Source of the DNA: Panulirus ornatus
Lineage: Eukaryota > Arthropoda > Malacostraca > Decapoda > Palinuridae
Assembly: GCF_036320965.1 (NCBI RefSeq)
Contig: NC_092235.1
Span: forward strand, 10,334,651 to 10,398,650
Direction of reading: 5' to 3'
DNA length: 64,000 nt
Positions 45,698 through 57,639 of the stretch are shown piece after piece (within the stretch, counting starts at the first letter, position 1; the number at the start of each line of letters is the position of its first letter). Made by a program: the position numbers and the translations under genes. The notes beneath the pieces were generated by a model. It had not been told where the DNA came from. It searched no databases and worked only from the letters and a program-made list of their open reading frames with translations.

Positions 45698-45699
<2 letters not shown>
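44057..45699 (+). mobile_element. young RTE-A, 5'-truncated, sister of the preceding copy
   Basis: Begins at the KKGGDCIVDW segment after a short TA tract. It shares private variants with the copy at 42083-43752 (VGSKLLEAV, LGVDLSADGT, GTATACAGGGG at the stop) at a constant offset of 1935 bp, with about ten differences in 1.4 kb. Short 3' UTR, tail, a long A-run and (TA)n at the end. Confidence 0.9.
44085..45494 (+). CDS. RTE-A reverse transcriptase ORF, intact
   Basis: 469 uninterrupted codons from VRLFNVCMTHGEVPEDW to DVVYRG stop, with motif A FMDLEKAYDRVD, motif B RQGCVMSPWLFNLF, motif C FADDTALVAD and the GRPNWRWKDG region. Changes from its sister copy include GVSMK for GASMK and SWKAK for SRKAK. 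No endonuclease and no authentic start. Confidence 0.85.
   Translation: MVRLFNVCMTHGEVPEDWRNACIVPLYKGKGDKSECSNYRGISLLSIPGKLYGRVLIERVKACTEHQIGEEQCGFRSGRGCVDQVFALKNVCEKYLEKQMDLYVAFMDLEKAYDRVDRDALWKVLRIYGVGSKLLEAVKSFYRGCKACVRVGREESDWFSVNVGLRQGCVMSPWLFNLFMDGVVREVNARVLERGVSMKSVGDERAWEVSQLLFADDTALVADSCEKLQKLVTEFGKVCGRRKLRVNVNKSKVIRYSRVEGQVNWEVSLNGEKLEEVKCFRYLGVDLSADGTMEAEVDHRVGEGAKILGALKNVWKSRTLSWKAKMGMFEGIVVPTMLYGCEAWAMDRVVRRRMDVLEMRCLRTMCGVRWFDRVSNVRVREMCGNKKSVVERAEEGVLKWFGHMERMSEERLTKRIYVSEVEGTRRRGRPNWRWKDGVKKILCDQGLNMQEGERRARNRVNWSDVVYRG

Positions 45700-45756
<57 letters not shown>
45700..45756. repeat. (TA)n microsatellite
   Basis: About 57 bp of TA after the A-run of one young RTE-A. A short AT-rich spacer (to about 45770) precedes the next. 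Confidence 0.95.
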
Positions 45757-45764
<8 letters not shown>

Positions 45765-45769
45765 TAAAT

Positions 45770-46999
45770 ATATTAAGAATATATGGTGTGGGAGGAAAGT
45801 TGTTAGAAGCAGTGAAAAGTTTTTATCGAGGATGTAAGGCATGTGTATGTGTAGAAAGAGAGGAAAGTGATTGGTTCTCAGTGAATGTAGGTTTGCGGCA
45901 GGGGTGTGTGATGTCTCCATGGTTGTTTAATTTGTTTATGGATGGGGTTGTTAGGGAGGTGAATGCAAGAGTTTTGGAAAGAGGGGCAAGTATGAAGTCT
46001 GTTGGGGATGAGAGAGCTTGGGAAGTGAGTCAGTTGTTGTTCGCTGATGATACAGCACTGGTGGCTGATTCATGTGAGAAACTGCAGAAGCTGGTGACTG
46101 AGTTTGGAAAAGTGTGTGGAAGAAGAAAGTTAAGAGTAAATGTGAATAAGAGCAAGGTTATTAGGTACAGTAGGGTTGAGGGTCAAGTCAATTGGGAGGT
46201 AAGTTTGAATGGAGAAAAACTGGAGGAAGTGAAGTGTTTTAGATATCTGGGAGTGGATCTGGCAGCGGATGGAACCATGGAAGCGGAAGTGGATCATAGG
46301 TTGGGGGAGGGGGGCGAAAATCCTGGGAGCCTTGAAGAATGTGTGGAAGTTGAGAACATTATCTCGGAAAGCAAAAATGGGTATGTTTGAAGGAATAGTG
46401 GTTCCAACAATGTTGTATGGTTGCGAGGCGTGGGCTATGGATAGAGTGGTGCGCAGGAGGATGGATGTGCTGGAAATGAGATGTTTGAGGACAATGTGTG
46501 GTGTGAGGTGGTTTGATCGAGTGAGTAACGTAAGGGTAAGAGAGATGTGTGGAAATAAAAAGAGCGTGGTTGAGAGAGCAGAAGAGGGTGTTTTGAAGTG
46601 GTTTGGGCACATGGAGAGGATGAGTGAGGAAAGATTGACCAAGAGGATATATGTGTCGGGGGTGGAGGGAACAAGGAGAAGAGGGAGACCAAATTGGAGG
46701 TGGAAAGATGGAGTGAAAAGGATTTTGTGTGATCGGGGCCTGAACATGCAGAAGGGTGAAAGGAGGGCAAGGAATAGAGTGAATTGGAGCGATGTGGTAT
46801 ACCGGGGTTGACGTGCTGTCAGTGGATTGAAGCAGGGCATGTGAAGCGTCTGGGGTAAACCATGGAAAGCTGTGTAGGTATGTATATTTGCGTGTGTGGA
46901 CGTATGTATATACATGTGTATGGGGGGGGGTTGGGCCATTTCTTTCGTCTGTTTCCTTGCGCTACCTCGCAGACGCGGGAGACAGCGACAGGGTGTAAA

Positions 47000-47002
<3 letters not shown>
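45770..47002 (+). mobile_element. young RTE-A, 5'-truncated after motif A, frameshifted
   Basis: Starts ATTAAGAATATATGGTGTGG (LRIYGVGGKLLEA). Frame 45788-46390 has RQGCVMSPWLFNLF and FADDTALVAD. One extra G in a G-run near 46310 shifts the frame, which continues as 46269-46811 to DVVYRG stop. The short 3' UTR has CGCAGACGCGGGAGACAGCG as the tail variant, then (TA)n. Confidence 0.9.

Positions 47003-47066
<64 letters not shown>
47003..47066. repeat. (TA)n microsatellite
   Basis: 64 bp of TA between consecutive young RTE-A copies, touching the truncation point of the second. Confidence 0.95.
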
Positions 47067-47068
<2 letters not shown>

Positions 47069-48402
47069 TTTGAAGAATGTATGTGAGAAATACTTAGAAA
47101 AGCAAATGGATTTGTTTGTAGCATTTATGGATCTGGAGAAGGCATATGATAGAGTTGATAGAGATGCTCTGTGGAAGGTATTAAGAATATATGGTGTAGG
47201 AGGAAAGTTGTTAGAAGCAGTGAAAAGTTTTTATCGAGGATGTAAGGCATGTGTACGTGTAGGAAGAGAGGAAAGTGATTGGTTCTCAGTGAATGTAGGT
47301 TTGCGGCATGGGTGTGTGATGTCTCCATGGTTGTTTAATTTGTTTATGGATGGGGTTGTTAGGGAGGTAAATGCAAGAGTTTTGGAAAGAGGGGCAAGTA
47401 TGAAGTCTGTTGGGGATGAGAGAGCTTGGGAAGTGAGTCAGTTGTTGTTCGCTGATGATACAGCGCTGGTGGCTGATTCATGTGAGAAACTGCAGAAGCT
47501 GGTGACTGAGTTTGGTAAAGTGTGTGGAAGAAGAAAGTTAAGAGTAAATGTGAATAAGAGCAAGGTTAGGGTTGAGGGTCAAGTCAATTGGGAGGTGAGT
47601 TTGAATGGAGAAAAACTGGAGGAAGTGAAGTGTTTTAGATATCTGGGAGTGGATCTGGCAGCGGATGGAAACATGGAAGCGGAAGTGGATCATAGGGTGG
47701 GGGAGGGGGCGAAAATTCTGGGGGCCTTGAAGAATGTGTGGAAGTCGAGAACATTATCTCGGAAAGCAAAAATGGGTATGTTTGAAGGAATAGTGGTTCC
47801 AACAATGTTGTATGGTTGCGAGGCGTGGGCTATGGATAGAGTGGTGCGCAGGAGGATGGATGTGCTGGAAATGAGATGTTTGAGGACAATGTGTGGTGTG
47901 AGGTGGTTTGATCGAGTGAGTAACGTAAGGGTAAGAGAGATGTGTGGAAATAAAAAGAGCGTGGTTGAGAGAGCAGAAGAGGGTGTTTTGAAGTGGTTTG
48001 GGCACATGGAGAGAATGAGTGAGGAAAGATTGACCAAGAGGATATATGTGTCGGAGGTGGAGGGAACGAGGAGAAGAGGGAGACCAAATTGGAGGTGGAA
48101 AGAAGGAGTGAAAAAGATTTTGTGTGATCGGGGCCTGAACATGCAGGAGGGTGAAAGGAGGGCAAGGAATAGAGTGAATTGGAGCGATGTGGTATACCGG
48201 GGTTGACGTGCTGTCAGTGGATTGAATCAAGGCATGTGAAGCGTCTGGGGTAAACCATGGAAAGCTGTGTAGGTATGTATATTTGCGTGTGTGGACGTAT
48301 GTATATACATGTGTATGGGGGGGGGCCATTTCTTTCGTCTGTTTCCTTGCGCTACCTCGCAAACGCGGGAGACAGCGACAAAGTATAATAAAAAAATAAA
48401 AA
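47067..48402 (+). mobile_element. young RTE-A, 5'-truncated before motif A
   Basis: Starts GCTTTGAAGAATGTATGTGAG directly after (TA)n. The frame is open to the DVVYRG stop at 48206 (the reported start at 46896 is an artefact of reading through the previous UTR and TA tract). It has FMDLEKAYDRVD, LRHGCVMSP (Gln to His in motif B) and FADDTALVAD. A 12-bp in-frame deletion near 47568 removes the IRYS segment, giving KSKVRVEGQ. Short 3' UTR and tail to 48402. Confidence 0.9.
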
Positions 48403-48419
48403 AATATATATATATACAC

Positions 48420-51175
48420 AGTTTGGTCTACTTTTCCACGTTCCGTCCACCTCTGACATATATATCCTCTTTGTCAATCTTTACTCACTCATTCTCTCCA
48501 TGTAACCAAACCATTTCCATACACCCTCTTATGCTCTCTCAACCACACTCCTTTTACTACCACACATCTCTCTTACCCTTTCATTACTTACTCGATCAAA
48601 CCACCTAACACCACATATTGTCCTGAAACATCTCATCTCCAACACATCCACCCTCCTCCTCACAATGCTATCTATCGCCCATGCCTCACAACCATTTAAC
48701 ATTGTTGGAACCACTGTTCCTTGAAACACACCCATCTTTGCTTTCTGAGATAATGTTCTCGCCTTCCACACATTCCTTAACGTTCCCAGAACTTTCACCC
48801 CCTCCTCCTCTACCCTGTGACTCACTTCCCCTTACATGGTTCCATCCAATGTTAAATCCATTCCCAGATATCTAAAACACTTCACTTCCTCCAGTTTTTC
48901 TCCGTTAAAACTTTCCGCCAAATTTACTTGTCCCTCAACCCTACTGTACCTAATAACCTTACTCTTATTCACATTTACTCTCAGCTTTCTTCTTTCACAA
49001 ACTTTACCAAACTCAGACACTATCTTCTGCAGTTTCCCACCTGAATCAGCCACCAGCGCTGTATTATCACCGAACAACAACTGACTCATTTCCCAAGCCC
49101 ACTCAATCCCCAGCAGACTGCTTACTTGCCCCTCTCTCCAAACCTCTTGCATTCACCTCCCTAACAACCCCATCCATAAACACATTAAACAACCATGGAG
49201 ACATCACGCACCGTAGCCGCAAACCAACATTCACTGGGAACCAATCACTTTCCTCTCTTCCTACTAATACACATGCCTTACATCCTCAATAAAAGCTTTT
49301 CACTGCTTTTACCAAGTTACCTCCCACACCATATACTCTTAAAACCTTCCACAAAGTATCTCTATCAACTCTACATATGTCTTCTCCAGATCCACAAATG
49401 GTACATACAAATCCATTTGTTTTTCTAAATATTTCTTACAAACATTCTTCAAAGTAAACACCTGATCCACACATCCCCTACCACTTCTGAAACCACACTC
49501 CTCTTCCCCACCCTGATGCTCTGTACATGCCTTGACCTCAATCAATACCCTCCCATATAATTTCCCAGTAATACTCAACAAACCTATACCTCTGTAATTT
49601 GAGCACTCACCTTTATCCCCTTTGACTTTGTACAATGGCACTATGCATGCATTCCGCAAAGCCTCATGCACTTAACCATGAACCATACATATACTGAATA
49701 TCCTCACCAAGCAGTCAACACAGTCATCCCCTCTTTTAATAGATTCCATTTCAATATGAACCAAACCCGCCACCTTGCCGGCTTTCACCTTCCGCAAAGC
49801 TTTCACTACCTCTTCTCTGTTTACCAAATCATTCTCCCTGACCCTCTCACTTCGCACACCACCTCGAACAAAACACCCTATGTCTCCCACTATCATCAAA
49901 CACATTCAATAAACCTTCAAAATACTCAATCCATCTCCCTCTCACTTCACCACTACTTGTTATCACCTCCCCATTTGCCCCCTTCACTGATGTTCCCATT
50001 TGTTCTCTTGTCTTACGCACTTTATTTACCTTCTTCCAAAACATCATTTTATTCTCCCTAAAATTTGATGATACTCTCTAACCCTGACTCTCATTTGCTG
50101 TCTTTTACATCTTTTGCATGTTTCTCTTGACCTCTTGCGTCTCTTTTATACATCTCCCAGTCATTTGCACTATTTCCCTGCAAAAATCGTCCAAATGCCT
50201 CTCTCTTCTCTTTCACTAACAATCTTACTTCTTCATCCCACCACTCACTAACCTTTCTAACCTGCCCACCTCCAACGCTTTTCATGCCACAAGCATCTTT
50301 TGCACAAGCCATCACTGCTTCCCTAAATACATCCCATTCCTCCCCCACTCCCCTTATGTCATTTGTTCTCACCTTTTTCCATTCTGCACTCAATCTCTCC
50401 TGGTACTTCCTCATACACGTCTCTTTTCCAAGCTCATTTACTCTCACCACTCTCTTCACCCTAACATTCTCTCATCTTTTCTAAAAACTTCTACATATCT
50501 TCACCTTCACCTCCACAAGATAATGTGCCCCTCTCAGCACATCAACATCCAAAAATCTCTCTTTCACACTCCTATGAATTAACACGTAATCCATTGCATT
50601 CAAATCACCCATCACTATTACCCAGTCTCGTGCATCAAAGCTGCTAACACTCACTCAGCAGCTCCCAAAACAATTGCCTCTCATGATCTTTCTTCTCATG
50701 ACTAGGTGCACAGGCACCAATAATCACCCATCTCTCTCCATCTACTTTCAGTTTACTTTCTTACACTTGTCACATACTACCTAAACCCCTGCTTCAGGAG
50801 TAGTGCTACTCCTTCCTTTGCTTTTGTCCTCTCACCAACCCCTGATTTTACTCCCAAGACATTCCCAAATCGCTCTTCCCTTTCACCTTGAGCTTTGTTT
50901 CACTTCCAAAACATCCAGGTTCCTTTCCTCAAACATACTACTTATCTCTCCTTTTTTCTCATCTTGGTTACATCCACATACATTTAGACACCCCAGTCTG
51001 AGCCTTCGAAGAGGATGAGCACTTCCCGCATAACTCCTTCTTCTGTTCCCCCTATTAGAAAGTTGAAATAAAAGCAAGGGAGGGTTTCTACCCCCCGCTT
51101 CCGTCCCCTTTAGTCACCTTCTATGACACGCGGGGAATGCGTGGGAAGTATTCTTTCTCCCCTATCCCCAGGGAT
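48420..51175 (-). mobile_element. old RTE-A with 5' head, lacking 3' UTR
   Basis: The minus strand starts with GGGGATAGGGGAGAAAGAAT near 51175 and CGTGTCATAGAAGGTGACTA in the 5' UTR. It encodes LRLGCLNVCGCNQDEKKGEI (frame 50883-51077), a shortened endonuclease (about 280 bp missing between GDLNA and DYVLI, around 50595), the linker (50091-50459), RT0 (49339-49671), RT with GDNTALVAD (48832-49152), and a C-terminal part (48529-48825). It stops at 48420, before the GRPNW region. Many frame breaks. Confidence 0.8.
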
Positions 51176-51189
51176 ATCTTCATCATATT

Positions 51190-54041
51190 TATATTTAACT
51201 TATTATACTTTGTCGATGTCTCCCGAGTTAGCGAGGTAACGCAAGGAAAAGACGAAAGAATTGCCAACCCACCCACATACACAAATATATACATAAACGC
51301 CCACACACGCACATATACATACCTATACATTTCAACGTACACATACACATACATACACTGATATATACATATATAAACATGGACATGTTCATACATGCAG
51401 CCTTCATCCATTCCTGCCGCCACCCCACCTCACATGAAATGGCACACGCCACCCCCTGCATGTGTGCAAGGTAGTGCTAGGAAAAGACAACAAAGGCCAC
51501 ATTCATTCACACTCAGTTTCAGGCTGTCATGTGTAATGCACCGAAACCACAGCTCCCTTTCCACATCCAGGGCCCACAAAACTTTTCATGGTTTACCCCA
51601 GACGCTTCACATGCCCTGGTTCAATCTACTGACAGCACGTCGACCCCAGTATACCACATCGTTCCACTTCACTGTATTCCTTGCACGCCTTTCACTCTCC
51701 TGTATTTTGAGGCCCCGATCGTTCAAAATCTTTTTCACTCCATCCTTTCACCTTCAATTTGGTCTCCCACTTCTCTTTCCCTCCACCACTGACACATATA
51801 TCCTCTTTGTCAATCTTTCCTCACTCATTCTCTCCATGTGACCTAACTATTTCAATACACCCTCTTCTGCTCTCTCAACCACACTCTTTTTATTCCCACA
51901 TGTCTCTCTTACCCTTTTAATACTTACTCGATCAAACCACCTCATGAAACATATTGCCCTTCAACATCTCATTTCCAACACATCCACCCTCCTCCGTACA
52001 ACCCTATCTATAGCCCATGTCTTCCAACCATATAACATTGTTGGAACCACTATTCCTTAAAACATACCCATTTTTGCTTTCTGAGATAACATTCTCGCTT
52101 TCCACACATTCTTCAATGCTCCCAGAACCTTCGCCTCCTCCCCCATCCTGTGACTTACTTCCGCTTCCATGGTTCTATCCACTGATAAATCCACTCCCAG
52201 ATATCTAAAGCACTTTACCTCCTCCAGTTTTTCTCGATTCAAACTTACCTCCAATTTACATGGCCTTGAACCCTACTGAACTTAATAGCCTTGCTCTTAT
52301 TCACATTTACTCTCAGCTTTGTATTTTCAAACTTTACCAGACTCAGTCACCAACCTCTGTAGTTTCTTACCTGAATCAGCCACCAACACTGTAACATCAC
52401 CGAACAAGAAATGACTCACATTCCAAGCCCTCTCATCCACAACAGACTGTATAATTGTCCCTCTCTCTAAAACTCTTGGATTCACCTCCCTAACAACCTC
52501 ATCCATTAACAAATTAACAACCATGGAGACATCAAGTACCCCTGCCACAAAGCGACATTCACTGGGACCCAATCACTTTCCTCTCTTCCTGCTCGCACAC
52601 ATGCCTTACATCCTCGATAAAAAATTTTCACTGCTTGTAGCAACTTACCTTCCACACCACATACTCTTAATACCTTCCACAAAGCATCTCTATTAACAAT
52701 ATCATATGAATTCTCCAGATCCATAAATGCTATATACAAATACATCTGTTTTTCTATAAATGTTACATAAAAATACATCTGTTTTTCTATGTTTTTCTCA
52801 CATACATTCTTCAAAGTAAACACCTGATCCATACATCCTCTACCACTTCTGAAACCACATTCCTCTTCCCCAATCTGATGCTCTGTACATGCCTTCACCC
52901 TCTCAATCAATACCCTCCCATATAATTTCCCAGGAATACTCAACAAACTTATACATCTGTAATTTGAGCACTCACCTTTATCCCTTTTGCCTTTGTACAA
53001 TGGCAATATACATGCATTCCGCCAACCCTAAGGCACTTCACCATGAACCATGAATATAATGAATATCCTCACCAACCAGTCAACAACACAGTCACCCCCT
53101 TTTTTTATAACTTCCACAGCAATACCATCCAAACCCGCTGCCTTGCCGGCTTTCATCTTCTGCAAAGCTTTCACTACCTCTTCTCTGTTTACTAAATCAT
53201 TCTCCCTGTCCCTCTCACTTCCCACACCACCTCGACCAAAACACCCTATATCTCCCACTTTATCATCAAGTACATTCAACAAACCTTCAAAATACTCACT
53301 CCATCTCCTCACTTCACCACTACTGGTTATTACTTCCCCCTTTGCCACCTTCACCAATTTTCCCATTTGTTCTTTTGTCTTTCACACTTTATTTACCTCT
53401 TTCCAAAACATCTTTTTATTCTCCCTAAAACTTAATGATACTCTCTCTCTCCCCAACTCTCATATGCCCTTTTTTCACCTCTTGCACCTTTCTCTTGACC
53501 TCCTGTCTCATCTTTTATACATCTCCCATTCATTTGCATTATTTCCCTGCAAAAATGGTTCAAATCCCTCTCTCTTCTCTTTCACTAACAATCTTACTTC
53601 ATCCCACCACTCACTACCCTTTCTAATCTGCCCACCTCCCACCTTTCTCTTGCCATATGTATCTTTTGCACAAGCCATCACTGCTCCCCTAAATACATCC
53701 CATTCCTCCCCCACTCCCCTTACGTCATTTGCTCTCACCTTTTTCCATTCTGCACCCAATCTCTCCTCATACTTCCTCATACAAGTCTCTTTTTCAGTCT
53801 CACTTACTCTCAACACTCATTCCAACTCAACATTCTCTCTTCTTTTCTGAAAACCTCTGCATATCTTCACCTTCGCCTCCACAAGATAATGATCAGACAT
53901 CCCTCCAGCTGCCCCTCTAAGCACATTAACATCCAAAAGTCTCTCTTTCATGCACCTATCCAATCATGCACCTATCATGCACGTAATCCAATAACGCTCT
54001 CTGGCCATCTCTCCTACTTACATATGTATACTTATGTATAT
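51190..54041 (-). mobile_element. old RTE-A, 3' part (split by the young insertion at 54042)
   Basis: Long 3' UTR at 51190-51650, C-terminus and RT to about 53020 (CGFRSGRGCMDQVF in frame 52506-53006), and YFEGLLNVLDDKVGD in 53028-53366. Linker frame 53508-53816 precedes the end of the endonuclease (SDHYLVEAKV near 53890), up to CTTATGTATAT at 54041. A local duplication near 52740-52795 repeats the KQMYFYVTFI / KQMYLYIAFM segment. The remainder of the endonuclease continues at 57123 on the far side of the insertion. Confidence 0.8.
54032..54041 (+). repeat. target-site duplication, left copy (10 bp)
   Basis: TTATGTATAT, repeated exactly at 57123-57132 on the other side of the young RTE-A. 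The duplicated bases belong to the endonuclease coding sequence of the older host copy. Confidence 0.8.
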
Positions 54042-57000
54042 TTATTTTTCTTTTTATTATACTTTGTCGCTGTCTCCCGCGTTTGCGAGGTAGCGCAAGG
54101 AAACAGACGAAAGAAATGGCCCAACCCACCCCCCCCATACACATGTATGTACATACGTCCACACACGCAAATATACATACCTACACAGCTTTCCATGGTT
54201 TACCCCAGACGCTTCACATGCCTTGATTCAATCCACTGACAGCACGTCAACCCCGGTATACCACATCGCTCCAATTCACTCTATTCCTTGCCCTCCTTTC
54301 ACCCTCCTGCATGTTCAGGCCCCGATCACACAAAATCTTTTTCACTCCATCTTTCATCCTCCAATTTGGTCTCCCTCTTCTCCTCGTTCCCTCCACCTCC
54401 GACACATATATCCTCTTGGTCAATCTTTCCTCACTCATTCTCTCCATGTGCCCAAACCACTTCAAAACACCCTCTTCTGCTCTCTCAACCACGCTCTTTT
54501 TATTTCCACACATCTCTCTTACCCTTACGTTACTAACTCGATCAAACCACCTCACACCACACATTGTCCTCAAACATCTCATTTCCAGCACATCCATCCT
54601 CCTGCGCACAACTCTATCCATAGCCCACGTCTCGCAACCATACAACATTGTTGGAACCACTATTCCTTCAAACATACCCATTTTTGCTTTCCGAGATAAT
54701 GTTCTCGACTTCCACACATTCTTCAAGGCCCCCAGAATTTTCGCCCCATCCCCCACCCTATGATCCACTTGCGCTTTCATGGTTCCATCCGCTGCCAGAT
54801 CCACTCCCAGATATCTAAAACACTTCACTTCCTCCAGTTTTTCTCCATTCAAACTCACCTCCCAATTGACTTGACCCTCAACCCTACTGTACCTAATAAC
54901 CTTGCTCTTATTCACATTTACTCTTAACTTTCTTCTTCCACACACTTTACCAAACTCAGTCACCAGCTTCTGCAGTTTCTCACATGAATCAGCCACCAGC
55001 GCTGTATCATCAGCGAACAACAACTGACTCACTTCCCAAGCTCTCTCATCCCCAACAGACTTCATACTTGCCCCTCTTTCCAAAACTCTTGCATTTACCT
55101 CCCTAACAACCCCATCCATAAACAAATTAAACAACCATGGAGACATCACACACCCCTGCCGCAAACCTACATTCACTGAGAACCAATCACTTTCCTCTCT
55201 TCCTACACGTACACATGCCTTACATCCTCGATAAAAACTTTTCACTGCTTCTAACAACTTTCCTCCCACACCATATATTCTTAATACCTTCCACAGAGCA
55301 TCTCTATCAACTCTATCATATGCCTTCTCCAGATCCATAAATGCTACATACAAATCCATTTGCTTTTCTAAGTATTTCTCACATACATTCTTCAAAGCAA
55401 ACACCTGATCCACACATCCTCTACCACTTCTGAAACCACACTGCTCTTCCCCAATCTGATGCTCTGTACATGCCTTCACCCTCTCAATCAATACCCTCCC
55501 ATATAATTTACCAGGAATACTCAACAAACTTATACCTCTGTAATTTGAGCACTCACTCTTATCCCCTTTGCCTTTGTACAATGGCACTATGCACGCATTC
55601 CGCCAATCCTCAGGCACCTCACCATGAGTCATACATACATTAAATAACCTTACCAACCAGTCAACAATACAGTCACCCCCTTTTTTAATAAATTCCACTG
55701 CAATACCATCCAAACCTGCTGCCTTGCCGGCTTTCATCTTCCGCAAAGCTTTCACTACCTTTTCTCTGTTTACCAAATCATTTTCCCTAACCCTCTCACT
55801 TTGCACACCACCTCGACCAAAACACCCTATATCTGCCACTCTATCATCAAACACATTCAACAAACCTTCAAAATACTCACTCCATCTCCTTCTCACATCA
55901 CCACTACTTGTTATCACCTCCCCATTTGCGCCCTTCACTGAAGTTCCCATTTGCTCCCTTGTCTTACGCACTTTATTTACCTCCTTCCAGAACATCTTTT
56001 TATTCTCCCTAAAATTTAATGATACTCTCTCACCCCAACTCTCATTTGCCCTTTTTTTCACCTCTTGCACCTTTCTCTTGACCTCCTGTCTCTTTCTTTT
56101 ATACATCTCCCACTCAATTGCAGTTTTTCCCTGCAAAAATCGTCCAAATGCCTCTCTCTTCTCTTTCACTAATACTCTTACTTCTTCATCCCACCACTCA
56201 CTACCCTTTCTAATCAACCCACCTCCCACTCTTCTCATGCCACAAGCATCTTTTGCGCAATCCATCACTGATTCCCTAAATACATCCCATTCCTCCCCCA
56301 CTCCCCTTACTTCCATTGTTCTCACCTTTTTCCATTCTGTACTCAGTCTCTCCTGGTACTTCCTCACACAGGTCTCCTTCCCAAGCTCACTTACTCTCAC
56401 CACTCTCTTCACCCCAACATTCACTCTTCTTTTCTGAAAACCCATACAAATCTTCACCTTAGCCTCCACAAGATAATGATCAGACATCCCTCCAGTTGCA
56501 CCTCTCAGCACATTAACATCCAAAAGTCTCTCTTTCGCACGCCTGTCAATTAACACGTAGTCCAATAACGCTCTCTGGCCATCTCTCCTACTTACATAAG
56601 TATACTTATGTATATCTCGCTTTTTAAACCAGGTATTCCCAATCATCAGTCCTTTTTCAGCACATAAATCTACAAGCTCTTCACCATTTCCATTTACAAC
56701 ACTGAACACCCCATGTATACCAATTATTCCCTCAACTGCCACATTACTCACCTTTGCATTCAAATCACCCATCACTATAACCCGGTCTCATGCATCAAAA
56801 CCACTAACACACTCATTCAGCTGCTCCCAAAACACTTGCCTCTCATGATCTTTCTTCTCATGCCCAGGTGCATATGCACCAATAATCACCCACCTCTCTC
56901 CATCAACTTTCAGTTTTACCCATATTAATCGAGAATTTACTTTCTTACATTCTATCACATACTTCCACAACTCCTGTTTCAGGAGTATTGCTACTCCTTC

Positions 57001-57122
57001 CCTTGCTCTTGTCCTCTCACTAACCCCTGACTTTACTCCCCAGACATTCCCAAACCACTCTTCCCCTTTACCCTTGAGCTTCGTTTCACTCAGAGCCAAA
57101 ACATCCAGGTTCCTTTCCTTTT
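54042..57122 (-). mobile_element. young RTE-A, almost full coding length (3.08 kb)
   Basis: Short-UTR subfamily. The complemented tail starts at 54042-54060, the 3' UTR runs to 54245, then endonuclease plus RT without frameshift to the 5' truncation at 57122, a few codons upstream of LDVLALSETK. It is inserted into an older RTE-A and flanked by a 10-bp target duplication. It lacks the 5' UTR. Confidence 0.9.
54247..57114 (-). pseudogene. RTE-A endonuclease-reverse transcriptase, single nonsense codon
   Basis: An 842-codon open frame (54247-56775) continues in frame, after one TGA, from an upstream segment (56788 to about 57114). The TGA sits in the GFDA.DRVIV segment, where other copies have CGA, a typical CpG decay. 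Endonuclease: LSETKLKGKGEE (catalytic Glu), GAYAPGHEKKDHE, GDLNA at residues 3-7 of the 842-codon part, SDH at 98-100. RT: AAGLDGIAVEF about 352-362, CGFRSGRGCVDQVF about 446-459, FMDLEKAYDRVD 479-490, RQG 539-541, FADD 587-590. The GRPNWR C-terminal region is near 800. This is the best preserved coding copy in the window. The N-terminal residues and 5' UTR are missing. Confidence 0.9.
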
Positions 57123-57637
57123 TTATGTATATATCTCTTTTGAAACCAAGTATTCCCAATCACCAGTCCTTTTTCAGCACACAAATCTACAAGCTCTTCA
57201 CCATTTCCATCTACAACACTGAACACCCTATGTACATCAATTATACCCTCAACTGCCACATTACTCACCCTTGCATTCAAATCACCTATTACTATAACCC
57301 AGTCTCGTGCATCAAAGATGCTAACACACTCACTTAGCTACTCCCAAAACACTTGCCTCTCATGATCTTTCTTCTCATGACCAGGTGCATAGGCACGAAG
57401 GATCACCCATCTCTCTTCATATACTTCCAGTTTTACCCATATCAATGTAGAGTTTACTTTCTTGCACTCTATCACATACTCACAACTCCTGCTTCAGGCG
57501 GAGTGCTACTCCTTCCTTTTCTCTTGTCCTCTCACCGACCCCTGACTTTACTCCTAAGACATTCCCAAACCACTCTTCCCCTTTACCCTTGAGCTTCGTT
57601 TCACTCAGAGCCAAAACATCCAGGTAGATATACATAT
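57123..57637 (-). mobile_element. old RTE-A, 5' endonuclease part (other half of the split copy)
   Basis: Continues the copy at 51190-54041. The minus strand reads VLALSETKLKGKGEEWFGNV (frame 57480-57710), APGHEKKDHERQV-type and DLNARVSNVAVEGIIDVHRV, then NTWFQKRYIHK (57086-57280), up to the insertion point. It ends at 57637 within the LDVL segment, where the 3' UTR of another minus-strand copy begins. Confidence 0.8.
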
Positions 57638-57639
57638 AC

